Of a DNA stretch of 14,071 nucleotides, positions 1-7,857 are shown one piece after another. The stretch is from Candidatus Kuenenia stuttgartensis. Its GTDB lineage: Bacteria > Bacteroidota > Bacteroidia > Flavobacteriales_D > Crocinitomicaceae. The stretch lies in assembly GCA_943326025.2 (NCBI GenBank), contig CALPRR020000046.1, forward strand, positions 1 to 14,071, written 5' to 3'. Within the stretch, counting starts at the first letter, position 1, and each line of letters begins with the position of its first letter. The notes beneath the pieces are model-generated. The model was not told where the DNA came from. It did no database searches and saw only the letters and a list, made by a program, of their open reading frames with translations. The position numbers were made by a program, and so were the translations under genes.

Positions 1-209
1 CCTGCGCTTGAAGTAGAATTTCCATTTGAGAAACGCTCAATTTTATAACCAGCCAAATTTATCGATGCACCTGTCGGATTATACAATTCAATCGCTTTGT
101 TATTTCCTGTTCCTTCAACATATTCAGAAATAAATAATTCTGAACATTGAGCTTTTGCAAAATTTACAGAACATAATAATACACCTACAAAAAGTAATGT
201 TTTTTTCAT
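1..209 (-). CDS. Secreted lamin-tail-domain (LTD) protein, N-terminal part
   Basis: This is a partial gene read leftward; the 3' end lies outside the window and 69 codons are visible. The ATG at 209-207 opens a clear signal peptide (MKKTLLFVGVLLCSVNFAKA), with cleavage probably before or after the following Gln, so the product is exported across the inner membrane. The mature part begins CSELFISEYVEGTGNNKAIE and continues LYNPTGASINLAGYKIERF, the usual opening of the lamin-tail domain (an Ig-like fold) found in secreted Bacteroidetes proteins. In Flavobacteria this opening often belongs to large extracellular nucleases or other multidomain secreted proteins, sometimes with a type IX secretion tag at the C-terminus, but nothing visible here shows which. 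The lone Cys after the signal peptide is not in a lipobox. It is transcribed away from the DPP IV gene. The domain call is fairly secure; enzymatic function is unknown. Confidence 0.8.
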   Translation of the reverse strand, partial: MKKTLLFVGVLLCSVNFAKAQCSELFISEYVEGTGNNKAIELYNPTGASINLAGYKIERFSNGNSTSSA

Positions 210-307
210 ATTACAAGTTATTAAATAAAAAAATTGGGTTTGCTAATTTTAAGAAACACTGATACAATACTCGCATCTTTCATACGAAGCAATAGTAATA
301 GTCCTAA

Positions 308-315
308 CAAAAATA
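308..315 (-). promoter_or_regulatory. Possible -7 box for the LTD protein gene
   Basis: Read on the minus strand this is TATTTTTG, an exact match to the Bacteroidetes TAnnTTTG -7 element. It would give a leader of roughly 90 bases for the gene starting at 209. No clear -33 TTG lies at the right distance, and such a short motif occurs often by chance in AT-rich DNA, so this is only a candidate. Confidence 0.25.
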
Positions 316-510
316 TAAATCAATGTTTCTAAAGTAGTTTTAAACATTAATCAGTTGTCTCGTTGTGTTACATTTTCTATGGTTTCAGTCAATCTTTAAA
401 GACTATAGATTGCATCAAGGGTGACACAGAAAAATACATTACAAACTTATGTCATTTTTTCCAACACTCTATTATCATATTATTAACTTTATATAAAAGA
501 ATGTCAATTT

Positions 511-532
511 TAGTTTATGATTGAATAAACTA
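511..532. repeat. Inverted repeat upstream of DPP IV gene
   Basis: TAGTTTAT (511-518) and ATAAACTA (525-532) form a perfect 8-bp inverted repeat around a 6-base centre (GATTGA). It ends 39 bases before the DPP IV start codon. If the -7 box is AATCTTTTG at 552-560, the repeat covers the -33 region, so an operator or a small hairpin are both possible. The function is inferred from position only. Confidence 0.4.
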
Positions 533-571
533 TTTCTATTTTAGCTAATTAAATCTTTTGAATTACAAGAA

Positions 572-2746
572 ATGAAAAAACTTTTTTTAGTTGTGTTACA
601 ATTGTTCATATTACAATTTTATGTCTTAACACAAGAATTAACAGTAGAAAAAATATGGAAATCAGCCGAATTTAAACGTGAATTTGTAGATGGATTCAAC
701 TCAATGAAAGATGGAGAACATTTTACTAAAATCACAGAAAAAGATCAAAATTTCTACATTACTAAACATACTTTTACAGATTACAATGGAAGTGGGGAAA
801 TAATCTTGAATTTAGCAGATTTGAAAATTGATGGAAAGTTGATTCAAATTGATGAATACGAATTCAATGAAGATGAAACAAAATTATTATTCAAAACAGA
901 AACAACATCGATCTATAGACATAGCTATACGGCTATCTACTATTTTTATGATCTAAAAACTAAACAATTACAAGCTTTAGATAATCTTCATTTCCCTCAA
1001 ACATTAGCAGAATACTCACCAGACGGACATAAAGTATCATTTATCCACAAAAACAATATTTATGTGAAAGATATCACTTCTGGCAAAGTGAAACAATTAA
1101 CGAAAGATGGAAAAAACAATAAAGTCATCAACGGAACAACTGATTGGGTTTACGAAGAAGAATTTGCAATTACTAAAGCTTATTGCTGGTCGCCAGATTC
1201 GAAGAACATAGCTTTTTTGAGATTCAACGAGAAAAATGTTAAAGAATTTAACTTGACATATTACAATGACTTATATCCTGAATTGGACAAATATAAATAT
1301 CCAAAAGCTGGACAAGACAATTCGAAAGTTACGGCGAATATTGTTAATGTAAAAAATGGTAAAATTAATTCTTTAGATTTAGGAGAATATGAATATATAC
1401 CAAGATTAAAATGGTCTTCAAAAGAAAATAACTTGATTATTCAAACAATGAATCGTCACCAAAATAATTTGAAATATCATTTAGTAAAATTGGATGGTAA
1501 AAAAATTACCTCATCCATTTTCTTCGAGGAAAAATCTGAAACTTATATTGATATTGATGATAATTTAATGATTCTAGCAGACGGCAGATCAATTATTCGG
1601 ACAAGTGAGAATGATGGTTATAATCACATATACAAATTAAACTTTGACGGTTCTGTTTCTCAAATCACAAAAGGAAGTTGGGATGTAAATGAATTTTTAG
1701 GTATCAATGAATTGACAAATACCTTGTTTTATTCTTCTTCTGAAAAAGGTTCGATTTATAAAGGAATTTATAAAATTGATATTTCTGGAAATAACAAAGC
1801 TGCGATCAGTTTAGAAACAGGAACTAACGACGCTGAATTTTCAGTTGGTATGAAATATTTTATTAAAACATATACAACTGCCAATACACCTGAAGAAATT
1901 TCTTTATGTGATGCAAACGGAACAGTATTGAAAGTATTAGAAGATAATAAAGTGTTAAAAGAGAAACTTCAAACATATAAGCTTTCTCCAAAAGAATTCT
2001 TTACTATCAAAGGAGCTGAAATGGATTTAAATGCTTGGATGATTAAACCTGTGAATTTTGATCCTTCTAAAAAATATCCAGTTTACATGCACTTCTATGG
2101 TGGACCGGGTCATAATGTTGTTACTGATTCATATGCTGGTGGCGATTATTTATATCATGAGTTATTAGCCCAAAAGGGATACATCGTTATTGCAGTTGAT
2201 CCAAGAGGAACAATGTACAGAGGAGCAAAATTCAAAAAATCAACTTATTTACAACTGGGAAAATTAGAAGTGGAAGATGTAATCGCTACAGCAAAAGAAA
2301 TTGGAAAATTAGGTTATGTAGATGCTTCAAGAATCGGTGTGCAAGGTTGGAGCTTCGGAGGTTATTTAACATCTTTAGCTATGACGAAAGGAGCTGATTA
2401 CTTTAAAATGGGAATTGCTGTTGCTCCAGTAACAAATTGGAAATATTATGATAATATTTATACCGAACGTTTCATGAGAACCCCTGAAGAAAACCCTAAA
2501 GGTTACGAAGACAATTCTCCAATTAATTTTGTGTCTAATATAAAAGGAAAATACTTTATCATCCACGGTTCAGCAGATGACAATGTTCATTATCAGAACA
2601 CAATGGAAATGGTCAATTCTTTGGTCAAAGCAAACAAACAATTTGATATGTTTATTTACCCTAACAGGAATCATGGAATTTATGGTGGAAACACAAGAAA
2701 TCACCTTTATTCAATGTTATTGGAATACACTTTGAAAAATCTATAA
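572..2746 (+). CDS. Dipeptidyl peptidase IV, S9B prolyl oligopeptidase family
   Basis: This 724-residue exported serine peptidase is expected to remove X-Pro or X-Ala dipeptides from peptide N-termini in the periplasm or at the cell surface. Residues 1 to about 20 are a signal peptide. A beta-propeller domain follows to about residue 470, and an alpha/beta hydrolase domain fills about 490-724. The propeller carries DWVYEEEF (191-198); its last two Glu (196, 197) match the double-Glu site that grips the substrate N-terminus in human DPP4. The catalytic part shows YGGPG (Tyr509, oxyanion side), GWSFGGY with nucleophile Ser594, ADDNVH with Asp669, and NHG with His701. The Asp-His spacing of 32 equals that of human DPP4. 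The YTER segment before the Asp is also conserved. The start is fixed by the signal peptide; no Shine-Dalgarno is seen. Full length, no damage. In Flavobacteria and oral Bacteroidetes such enzymes take part in peptide nutrition; that role here is inferred. Confidence 0.95.
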   Translation: MKKLFLVVLQLFILQFYVLTQELTVEKIWKSAEFKREFVDGFNSMKDGEHFTKITEKDQNFYITKHTFTDYNGSGEIILNLADLKIDGKLIQIDEYEFNEDETKLLFKTETTSIYRHSYTAIYYFYDLKTKQLQALDNLHFPQTLAEYSPDGHKVSFIHKNNIYVKDITSGKVKQLTKDGKNNKVINGTTDWVYEEEFAITKAYCWSPDSKNIAFLRFNEKNVKEFNLTYYNDLYPELDKYKYPKAGQDNSKVTANIVNVKNGKINSLDLGEYEYIPRLKWSSKENNLIIQTMNRHQNNLKYHLVKLDGKKITSSIFFEEKSETYIDIDDNLMILADGRSIIRTSENDGYNHIYKLNFDGSVSQITKGSWDVNEFLGINELTNTLFYSSSEKGSIYKGIYKIDISGNNKAAISLETGTNDAEFSVGMKYFIKTYTTANTPEEISLCDANGTVLKVLEDNKVLKEKLQTYKLSPKEFFTIKGAEMDLNAWMIKPVNFDPSKKYPVYMHFYGGPGHNVVTDSYAGGDYLYHELLAQKGYIVIAVDPRGTMYRGAKFKKSTYLQLGKLEVEDVIATAKEIGKLGYVDASRIGVQGWSFGGYLTSLAMTKGADYFKMGIAVAPVTNWKYYDNIYTERFMRTPEENPKGYEDNSPINFVSNIKGKYFIIHGSADDNVHYQNTMEMVNSLVKANKQFDMFIYPNRNHGIYGGNTRNHLYSMLLEYTLKNL

Positions 2747-2764
2747 AAAAGATAGATTTTAATT

Positions 2765-2790
2765 AATTATTTTGAAATAAATAATTTTTT
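2765..2790 (+). terminator. Possible weak terminator after DPP IV gene
   Basis: AATTATTT (2765-2772) pairs perfectly with AAATAATT (2779-2786) across a 6-base loop, and four further T follow. The stem contains no G or C, so it is weak, but it starts 19 bases after the DPP IV stop codon and before the citrate synthase gene. In such AT-rich DNA the match could be accidental. Confidence 0.4.
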
Positions 2791-2880
2791 AAAAAGTTTT
2801 AGAATATCCCTTTTTTTTAAAGGAATTGTTTATTAATTTAGGCGACAGTTAAATATTTATTACATTAATTAGGAATATAA

Positions 2881-4167
2881 ATGAGTGAAATAGCTAAGTT
2901 AGAGTTAAACGGGCAGACATATGAATTTCCTGTTATAGAAGGAACAGAAAATGAAAAAGCAATTGACATTAGTGCTTTAAGAGCGCAAACTGGATACATC
3001 ACAATTGACCAAGGTTTCAAAAACACTGGAAGTTGTACTAGTGCGATTACTTTCTTAGATGGTGAAGAAGGAATTTTACATTACAGAGGTTATCCTATTG
3101 AACAATTAGCTGAAAAAGCATCATTCTTAGAAGTAGCTTATTTATTAATTTATGGTAAATTACCTACTCAAGCTGAGTTAGATTCTTTTATCAATAGCAT
3201 CACAAAACATACATTGGTTCATGAAGACATGAAACAATTTTTTGAAGCATACCCAGCAAAAGCTCATCCAATGGGAGTATTAGCTTCTATGGTTTGTTCA
3301 TTATCAACTTTCTATCCTGAGTCTTTAGATCCAAATAGAAGTCCTGAAGCAAAAGATTTAACAATACATAGATTATTAGCAAAATTGCCAACATTAGCTG
3401 CTTGGTCATACAAAAATGCTATGCGTCACCCATTCATGTACCCTAAGAATGATTTAGACTATTGTTCAAACTTCTTACACATGATGTTTGCAATGCCAAC
3501 TGAAGATTACAAAGTTGATCCAGTAATTTCAAGCGCTTTAAACAAACTATTAATCTTACATGCTGATCACGAACAAAACTGTTCTACATCAACTGTAAGA
3601 GTTGTTGGATCTTCTCAATCAAACTTATATTCTTCTATCTCTGCAGGTATTTCAGCTTTATGGGGTCCATTACACGGTGGAGCTAACCAAGAGGTAATTG
3701 AAATGTTAGAGAAAATCGCTAAAGATGGTGGTGATGTTGACAAATGGGTATTAAAAGCGAAAGACAAAAATGATTCTTTCCGTTTAATGGGATTCGGACA
3801 TAGAGTTTACAAAAACTTTGATCCACGTGCGAAAATCATTAAAGTAGCTTGTGATGAAATTTTAGAAAAATTAGGAGTTAACGATCCATTATTAGCAATT
3901 GCTAAAAAATTAGAGACTGTTGCTTTAGAAGATGAATACTTCAAATCAAGAAATTTATATCCAAACGTAGATTTCTATTCTGGAATCATCTACAAAGCAT
4001 TGAACATCCCAACTGAAATGTTTACAGTTATGTTCGCTATCGGACGTCTACCAGGATGGATTGCTCAATGGAAAGAAATGACTGAAGGAAACGAACCAAT
4101 CGGTCGTCCAAGACAAATCTACACTGGAGCAACGAATTTAAATTACGTTGAGATTAGTAAAAGATAA
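2881..4167 (+). CDS. gltA: Citrate synthase
   Basis: This cytoplasmic enzyme of 428 residues condenses acetyl-CoA with oxaloacetate to citrate, the entry step of the TCA cycle. It matches the E. coli type: an N-terminal beta domain (about 1-50), then the helical body. HADHEQN begins at residue 227, and the catalytic set is complete: His265 in WGPLHGG, His307 in the signature GFGHRVYKNFDPRA, and Asp364 in YPNVDFYSG. The 57-residue distance between the last two equals that in E. coli (305 and 362). The length is the usual one for this family. It stands 134 bases after the DPP IV stop and is probably transcribed alone: a terminator follows directly. No exact TAnnTTTG box lies upstream; TAATTTAG at 2834-2841 is one base off and would give a leader of about 30 bases. 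Methylcitrate synthase is the alternative, but no propionate genes are nearby. Confidence 0.97.
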   Translation: MSEIAKLELNGQTYEFPVIEGTENEKAIDISALRAQTGYITIDQGFKNTGSCTSAITFLDGEEGILHYRGYPIEQLAEKASFLEVAYLLIYGKLPTQAELDSFINSITKHTLVHEDMKQFFEAYPAKAHPMGVLASMVCSLSTFYPESLDPNRSPEAKDLTIHRLLAKLPTLAAWSYKNAMRHPFMYPKNDLDYCSNFLHMMFAMPTEDYKVDPVISSALNKLLILHADHEQNCSTSTVRVVGSSQSNLYSSISAGISALWGPLHGGANQEVIEMLEKIAKDGGDVDKWVLKAKDKNDSFRLMGFGHRVYKNFDPRAKIIKVACDEILEKLGVNDPLLAIAKKLETVALEDEYFKSRNLYPNVDFYSGIIYKALNIPTEMFTVMFAIGRLPGWIAQWKEMTEGNEPIGRPRQIYTGATNLNYVEISKR

Positions 4168-4189
4168 TTCTTACTTAAAGAAATATTTG

Positions 4190-4220
4190 AAAAAAGACGA
4201 TCGATAGGTCGTCTTTTTTT
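4190..4220 (+). terminator. Rho-independent terminator of citrate synthase gene
   Basis: AAAAAAGACGATC (4190-4202), a GATA loop and GGTCGTC followed by seven T (to 4220) make a strong hairpin with one G-T pair and a U-tract. It begins 22 bases after the citrate synthase stop codon. Confidence 0.9.
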
Positions 4221-4238
4221 ATTGAACAAATTGAGAAT

Positions 4239-4277
4239 AAAAAAAGCCTAATTCATCTTCCGATAAATTAGGCTTTT
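4239..4277 (-). terminator. Rho-independent terminator of the methyltransferase gene
   Basis: AAAAGCCTAATT (4242-4253) and AATTAGGCTTTT (4266-4277) form a perfect 12-bp stem with a 12-base loop. Read leftward, the stem ends in seven U (4245-4239), as expected for the minus-strand gene whose stop is at 4297. Read rightward, the downstream T-run is only four bases (4274-4277), so the orientation is mainly minus. Confidence 0.9.
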
Positions 4278-4296
4278 GATAAATTATTTTTAGAAA

Positions 4297-5493
4297 TTAA
4301 TCTTGTTCTCCTTCTTCCAAATTCATATACTTCCCTTTTTTAGAACCATCGTAGATTGAGTATTTTCGGAAACTACATTCTAAATCACCGTTAAACAATT
4401 TGATTTTTCGCTCTGGACGTAAACCTACATTTTTGAATCCTTCTTCACTTGAAGAAATCATCCAACATGTATATCCTTTTAATTCTGCTTTCATCCAATC
4501 ACCTAATTTAGAGTATAATTCTTCGATATCCTCCCCCATTCGCTCTCCATATGGTGGATTTGTAACCATAACGCCTGTTTCAACTGGATTGATTAATTCT
4601 TCAAAAGACAAATTCTCAACTTCAACAAAACGTCCAATAGGTAAGCCGCTTAAATTTCTTCTTGCTTTTAAAACCATTTCTGAATCGATATCTGAACCTA
4701 CAATTTTACATGGTAAAGATGAAACTATTTTGGGTGCATTTTCATAAATTTCTTCCCAAACTTTCGCATCGTAATTGGCGAAATTTTTAAAAGCATAATG
4801 TTGTCTTTCTATATTTGAAGGAATTCCAGAAGCTAACAAAGCAGCTTCAATCAATAATGTTCCGGAACCACAAAACGGATCAACAAACATTGATTTTCTA
4901 TCCCAACCAGACATTCTAATTAAACCTGCAGCTGCAACTTCATTCAAAGGAGCATCTCCAACTGCTTGTCGGTATCCTCTTTGAAACAATGGTGCTCCAC
5001 TTGTATTCAACGAAACGATTACATTTTGTTTATTGATATAAACGTCAAATAATATTTGTGGTGTTTTAATATTTACATCAGGTCGAATACCTTCTTTCTC
5101 TCTGAACACATCACAAATTGCATCCTTAACAACTAAAAATGGATATTGTGTATGTGTAAACAAATCTGAAAAAACAGCTCCTTTTACTGCGAATGTTTTA
5201 TTGACATCAAAATATTTTGACCAATCGATTTTCATACATTTTTTGTACAAATCTTCTTCGTTACGAATGAAGAACTTTTCAATTTCAACTAAAATAGAAA
5301 TCGAACATCTAGAGTACAAATTCAAGAAATAAACATCTTTCCACGTCCCTTCAATTTGAACAGCACGATTTAAAACTTTTACATCTTTGTAACCCAATTC
5401 ATTTAATTCTTCTTTTAAAACCTCCTCAAAACCAAACAATGTTTTAAGTGTTATTAAAATATTATCTCCTAGATTATCGTTACCATTTATCAT
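4297..5493 (-). CDS. THUMP-domain class I SAM-dependent RNA methyltransferase
   Basis: This 398-residue cytoplasmic enzyme is expected to methylate guanine N2 in 23S rRNA, as does the N-terminal half of E. coli RlmKL (m2G2445); Bacillus YpsC is a stand-alone protein of similar size. The first 60 or so residues form a ferredoxin-like part (ITLKTLFGFEEVLKEELNEL), followed by the THUMP domain to about 165. The Rossmann methyltransferase domain has the SAM-binding DPFCGSGT at 205-212 and the catalytic NPPYG at 312-316, the N2-guanine/N6-adenine type motif. I chose the ATG at 5493-5491 because homologous sequence starts right there. The frame stays open to 5709, but that extension has no family similarity and lies under the start of the divergent patatin gene. 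A terminator follows the stop. The tail (KGKYMNLEEGEQD) is acidic. The exact target base is inferred from the family. Confidence 0.9.
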   Translation of the reverse strand: MINGNDNLGDNILITLKTLFGFEEVLKEELNELGYKDVKVLNRAVQIEGTWKDVYFLNLYSRCSISILVEIEKFFIRNEEDLYKKCMKIDWSKYFDVNKTFAVKGAVFSDLFTHTQYPFLVVKDAICDVFREKEGIRPDVNIKTPQILFDVYINKQNVIVSLNTSGAPLFQRGYRQAVGDAPLNEVAAAGLIRMSGWDRKSMFVDPFCGSGTLLIEAALLASGIPSNIERQHYAFKNFANYDAKVWEEIYENAPKIVSSLPCKIVGSDIDSEMVLKARRNLSGLPIGRFVEVENLSFEELINPVETGVMVTNPPYGERMGEDIEELYSKLGDWMKAELKGYTCWMISSSEEGFKNVGLRPERKIKLFNGDLECSFRKYSIYDGSKKGKYMNLEEGEQD

Positions 5494-5523
5494 ATCTGAA
5501 TGTTTATCTTTCAAAAATCTTAC

Positions 5524-5531
5524 TAATTTTG
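5524..5531 (+). promoter_or_regulatory. -7 promoter box (TAATTTTG) of patatin gene
   Basis: This is an exact TAnnTTTG match 15 bases before the proposed TTG start at 5547, which would place transcription start near 5535-5538. A -33 TTG is not recognisable 17-23 bases upstream (only TGTTT). The box argues against the upstream ATG at 5448 as the start, because that codon would not be transcribed from here. Confidence 0.6.
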
Positions 5532-5538
5532 TACAAAA
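5527..5538. repeat. 12-bp palindrome in divergent promoter
   Basis: TTTTGTACAAAA is perfectly self-complementary. Its left half completes the plus-strand -7 box TAATTTTG. Its right half, read leftward, completes TTCTTTTG (5541-5534), one base off the -7 consensus and suitably placed for the minus-strand methyltransferase gene. Confidence 0.55.
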
Positions 5539-5546
5539 GAACGAAT

Positions 5547-7841
5547 TTGAAGCCACACTTTCGATATATAATAATATTATTTGTACTATTTTTCCAATTG
5601 GGAGCTGTTTTCTCACAACAACGAATTGGATTAGTTTTAAGTGGTGGAGGAGCAACTGGCTTAGCTCATATAGGTGTTTTAAAAGCTTTAGAAGAAAGAG
5701 GTATTCCAATTGATTATATTACAGGAACATCTGCAGGAGCATTAGTTGGTTCAATGTATGCTTCTGGATATAGCCCAGAAGAAATTGAAAAATTTGTTCT
5801 AAGTGACGAGTTTTTACTAATGACAAATGGTAAATTAAAAGCGAGCCAACGTTTTTCTCTTCGTGAAGACGAAAGTGATGCAGATATACTTAACATCACT
5901 TTTACTCTAAAAAACATCTTAAAAAAGTCATTGCCTACCAATGTTGTTACTTCAACGTATTTGGATTTTGAAATGATGAAATTACTTGGGACTGTTAGTG
6001 CTTCTTATTCCAAAAATTTTGACAGCCTTTTTGTTCCTTTTAGATGTGTCGCTTCGGATATTACGAATAAAAAATCAATTGTTTTCTCGAATGGAGACTT
6101 AAATCAAGCTGTTAGAGCTTCTATGACTTTTCCATTCTACTTGAGTCCAATTCGAATTAATGGCAACTTATTATTTGATGGTGGCTTGTACAATAACTTT
6201 CCTGCTGATATTATGTACAAAGACTTTAATCCTGATTTTATAATTGGAAGCAATGTTTCATCAAATGCAGCTCCTCCAACAGAAGATGATTTAATTAGTC
6301 AATTGACAAATATGCTTGTTTCATATTCATCTTTCGAGTTACCTTGTGAATATGGAATTATTATTCAACCTAAAACTACTGTTTCCACTTTTGAATTTAA
6401 AGAAGTTCAACAGGCTATTAATGATGGCTATATTTCAACACTATTATATTTAGATTCGATTCAACAGCATGTTGATAGAAGAATATCAAAAGTTGAATTA
6501 GATATTAAACGAAAAAACTTTAGATCAAAAATTTCTGAGTTAAACATTGAATCCATTTCGACGTTAACAAATCAAAATAAAGAAATTAAATATGCCGAAC
6601 GTTCTTTATATAACCCTTATCGAAAAAAAATTGTAAGTCCATTAAAAATAGAAAAGCGATATTATCGTTTATATTCTTCACCTCAAATTGATTTCATTTA
6701 TCCAACTTTATCTAGAAAAAGTGATACTACTTATTCTCTTAATCTAGAAATTCGAAAATCAAAAGAGTTTAAATTAGAAGCAGGTGGAATTTTCTCATCA
6801 CGCCCAATAAATACTGGATTTATTTCACTTTCGTATCGAAAAGTAGGTAGAATTGGACTGAATATCAAAAGTAACTCTTACTTCGGTAAATTTTATGGTT
6901 CTACAAAAACAGAAATAACTATTGATGTTCCTTCAACTTATCCAATTTCAATAGCACCTTACTTTGTTATGAATCGTTGGGATTACTTTAAAAGTTTTGC
7001 TACATTTTTTGAAGCTGTAAAACCATCTTTTTTAATTCAAAATGAAATGTATTATGGAGTTAAATTTACACATCCAATTGACAATACATCAAAAAGTACA
7101 TTTGATATTCGTGTTTTTGATTTAGAAGATGACTACTATCAAACTGCAAATTTTACTTATAAAGATACGACTGATAAAACTTTCTTTACAGGAAGTTCAT
7201 ATTCATGGGAAATTATCAAAAATACTTTAAACAGGAAACAATTTGCTTCTGAAGGAAGTCTTTTTGCATTAAAAATAAAATATGTAGACGGTAAAGAACA
7301 TAGTATCAGCGGAAGTACAAGTGCTTTAAAATACGATTCAAAAAAAAATCATCATTGGATTTCTTTAAATGGTGAATTGAAATCATTTTTAATTAGTAAA
7401 CCTGCATTTCATTTTGGTGTTCATGCGAAAGGAGTATTAAATTCACAATCTTTATTTTATAATTACACTGCTTCTTTATTAGCAATGTCTTCATTCTCTC
7501 CTTTACCTGATATTGAAACATTCTTTTTACCAGAATATCGTTCACCCCAACATATAGGAGGAGGAGTGAATATGATTTTCACAATAAAACGAAAAATTGA
7601 CCTTCGATTTGATGCATATTATTATCAACCATTTATCTATTTAGTAAAAAATGATAATGGTACTTTCGGATATTCTAACTTATTTAAAGGTGAAACATAT
7701 ATTGCTTCTGCTTCTGCAATTTACCATACTTTTTTCGGTCCAATTAGAGCAACACTTAATTATTTCCCTTTACAATCAAGTCCTTTAAGTTTTCAAGTTA
7801 GTTACGGCTATGTAATTTTTAACGAAAGAGCTATTCGATAG
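5547..7841 (+). CDS. Patatin-like phospholipase with outer-membrane beta-barrel
   Basis: This 764-residue protein joins a patatin lipase to a BamA/TamA-like barrel, the architecture of the PlpD (type Vd secretion) group. A signal peptide (MKPHFRYIIILFVLFFQLGA, then VFSQ) is followed by the patatin domain at about 25-290: oxyanion loop SGGGATG (32-38), nucleophile Ser62 in GTSAG, and Asp211 in the DGG motif completing the Ser-Asp dyad. Residues about 310-350 may be a single POTRA-like segment. From about 390 to the end there are many alternating aromatic/polar strands typical of a Bac_surface_Ag barrel. The start is TTG at 5547: it is the only near-cognate start directly before the signal peptide, and it sits 15 bases after a -7 box. 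The ATG at 5448 in the same frame would add 33 residues that overlap the opposite gene and spoil the signal peptide. Expected role: phospholipase or lipid hydrolase in the outer membrane; whether the patatin part is released is unknown. Confidence 0.88.
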   Translation: MKPHFRYIIILFVLFFQLGAVFSQQRIGLVLSGGGATGLAHIGVLKALEERGIPIDYITGTSAGALVGSMYASGYSPEEIEKFVLSDEFLLMTNGKLKASQRFSLREDESDADILNITFTLKNILKKSLPTNVVTSTYLDFEMMKLLGTVSASYSKNFDSLFVPFRCVASDITNKKSIVFSNGDLNQAVRASMTFPFYLSPIRINGNLLFDGGLYNNFPADIMYKDFNPDFIIGSNVSSNAAPPTEDDLISQLTNMLVSYSSFELPCEYGIIIQPKTTVSTFEFKEVQQAINDGYISTLLYLDSIQQHVDRRISKVELDIKRKNFRSKISELNIESISTLTNQNKEIKYAERSLYNPYRKKIVSPLKIEKRYYRLYSSPQIDFIYPTLSRKSDTTYSLNLEIRKSKEFKLEAGGIFSSRPINTGFISLSYRKVGRIGLNIKSNSYFGKFYGSTKTEITIDVPSTYPISIAPYFVMNRWDYFKSFATFFEAVKPSFLIQNEMYYGVKFTHPIDNTSKSTFDIRVFDLEDDYYQTANFTYKDTTDKTFFTGSSYSWEIIKNTLNRKQFASEGSLFALKIKYVDGKEHSISGSTSALKYDSKKNHHWISLNGELKSFLISKPAFHFGVHAKGVLNSQSLFYNYTASLLAMSSFSPLPDIETFFLPEYRSPQHIGGGVNMIFTIKRKIDLRFDAYYYQPFIYLVKNDNGTFGYSNLFKGETYIASASAIYHTFFGPIRATLNYFPLQSSPLSFQVSYGYVIFNERAIR

Positions 7842-7857
7842 TCCTTTCTATATAAGA

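Larger units (their letters stand above)
210..571. other. Divergent intergenic region, no gene
   Basis: These 362 bases separate two divergent genes for exported proteins. I find no convincing ORF or RNA gene. The region should hold both promoters. It contains an 8-bp inverted repeat at 511-532, a possible minus-strand -7 box at 308-315, and a short imperfect stem (CAATCT 390-395 with AGATTG 407-412) of no clear role. An AATCTTTTG at 552-560, one step off TAnnTTTG, is the best guess for the DPP IV -7 box. Confidence 0.6.

Noticed and set aside
2805..2826. TCCC, T-run, AAAGGA as a second terminator or operator before citrate synthase
   Set aside because: The arms pair poorly and the T-run lies in the loop instead of after the stem.
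4400..4747. 115-codon open frame on the plus strand inside the methyltransferase gene
   Set aside because: It is antisense to well-conserved motifs (NPPYG and surroundings), has no recognisable domain and looks like a by-product of codon usage.
5448..5546. ATG at 5448 as start of the patatin gene
   Set aside because: It precedes the -7 box, overlaps the opposite gene and would bury the signal peptide behind 33 residues rich in Leu and Tyr.
5494..5709. Longer N-terminus for the methyltransferase, starting at 5709
   Set aside because: The added 72 residues have no family similarity, run antisense to the patatin signal peptide and oxyanion loop, and lie upstream of any plausible promoter. The family begins at the ATG at 5493.
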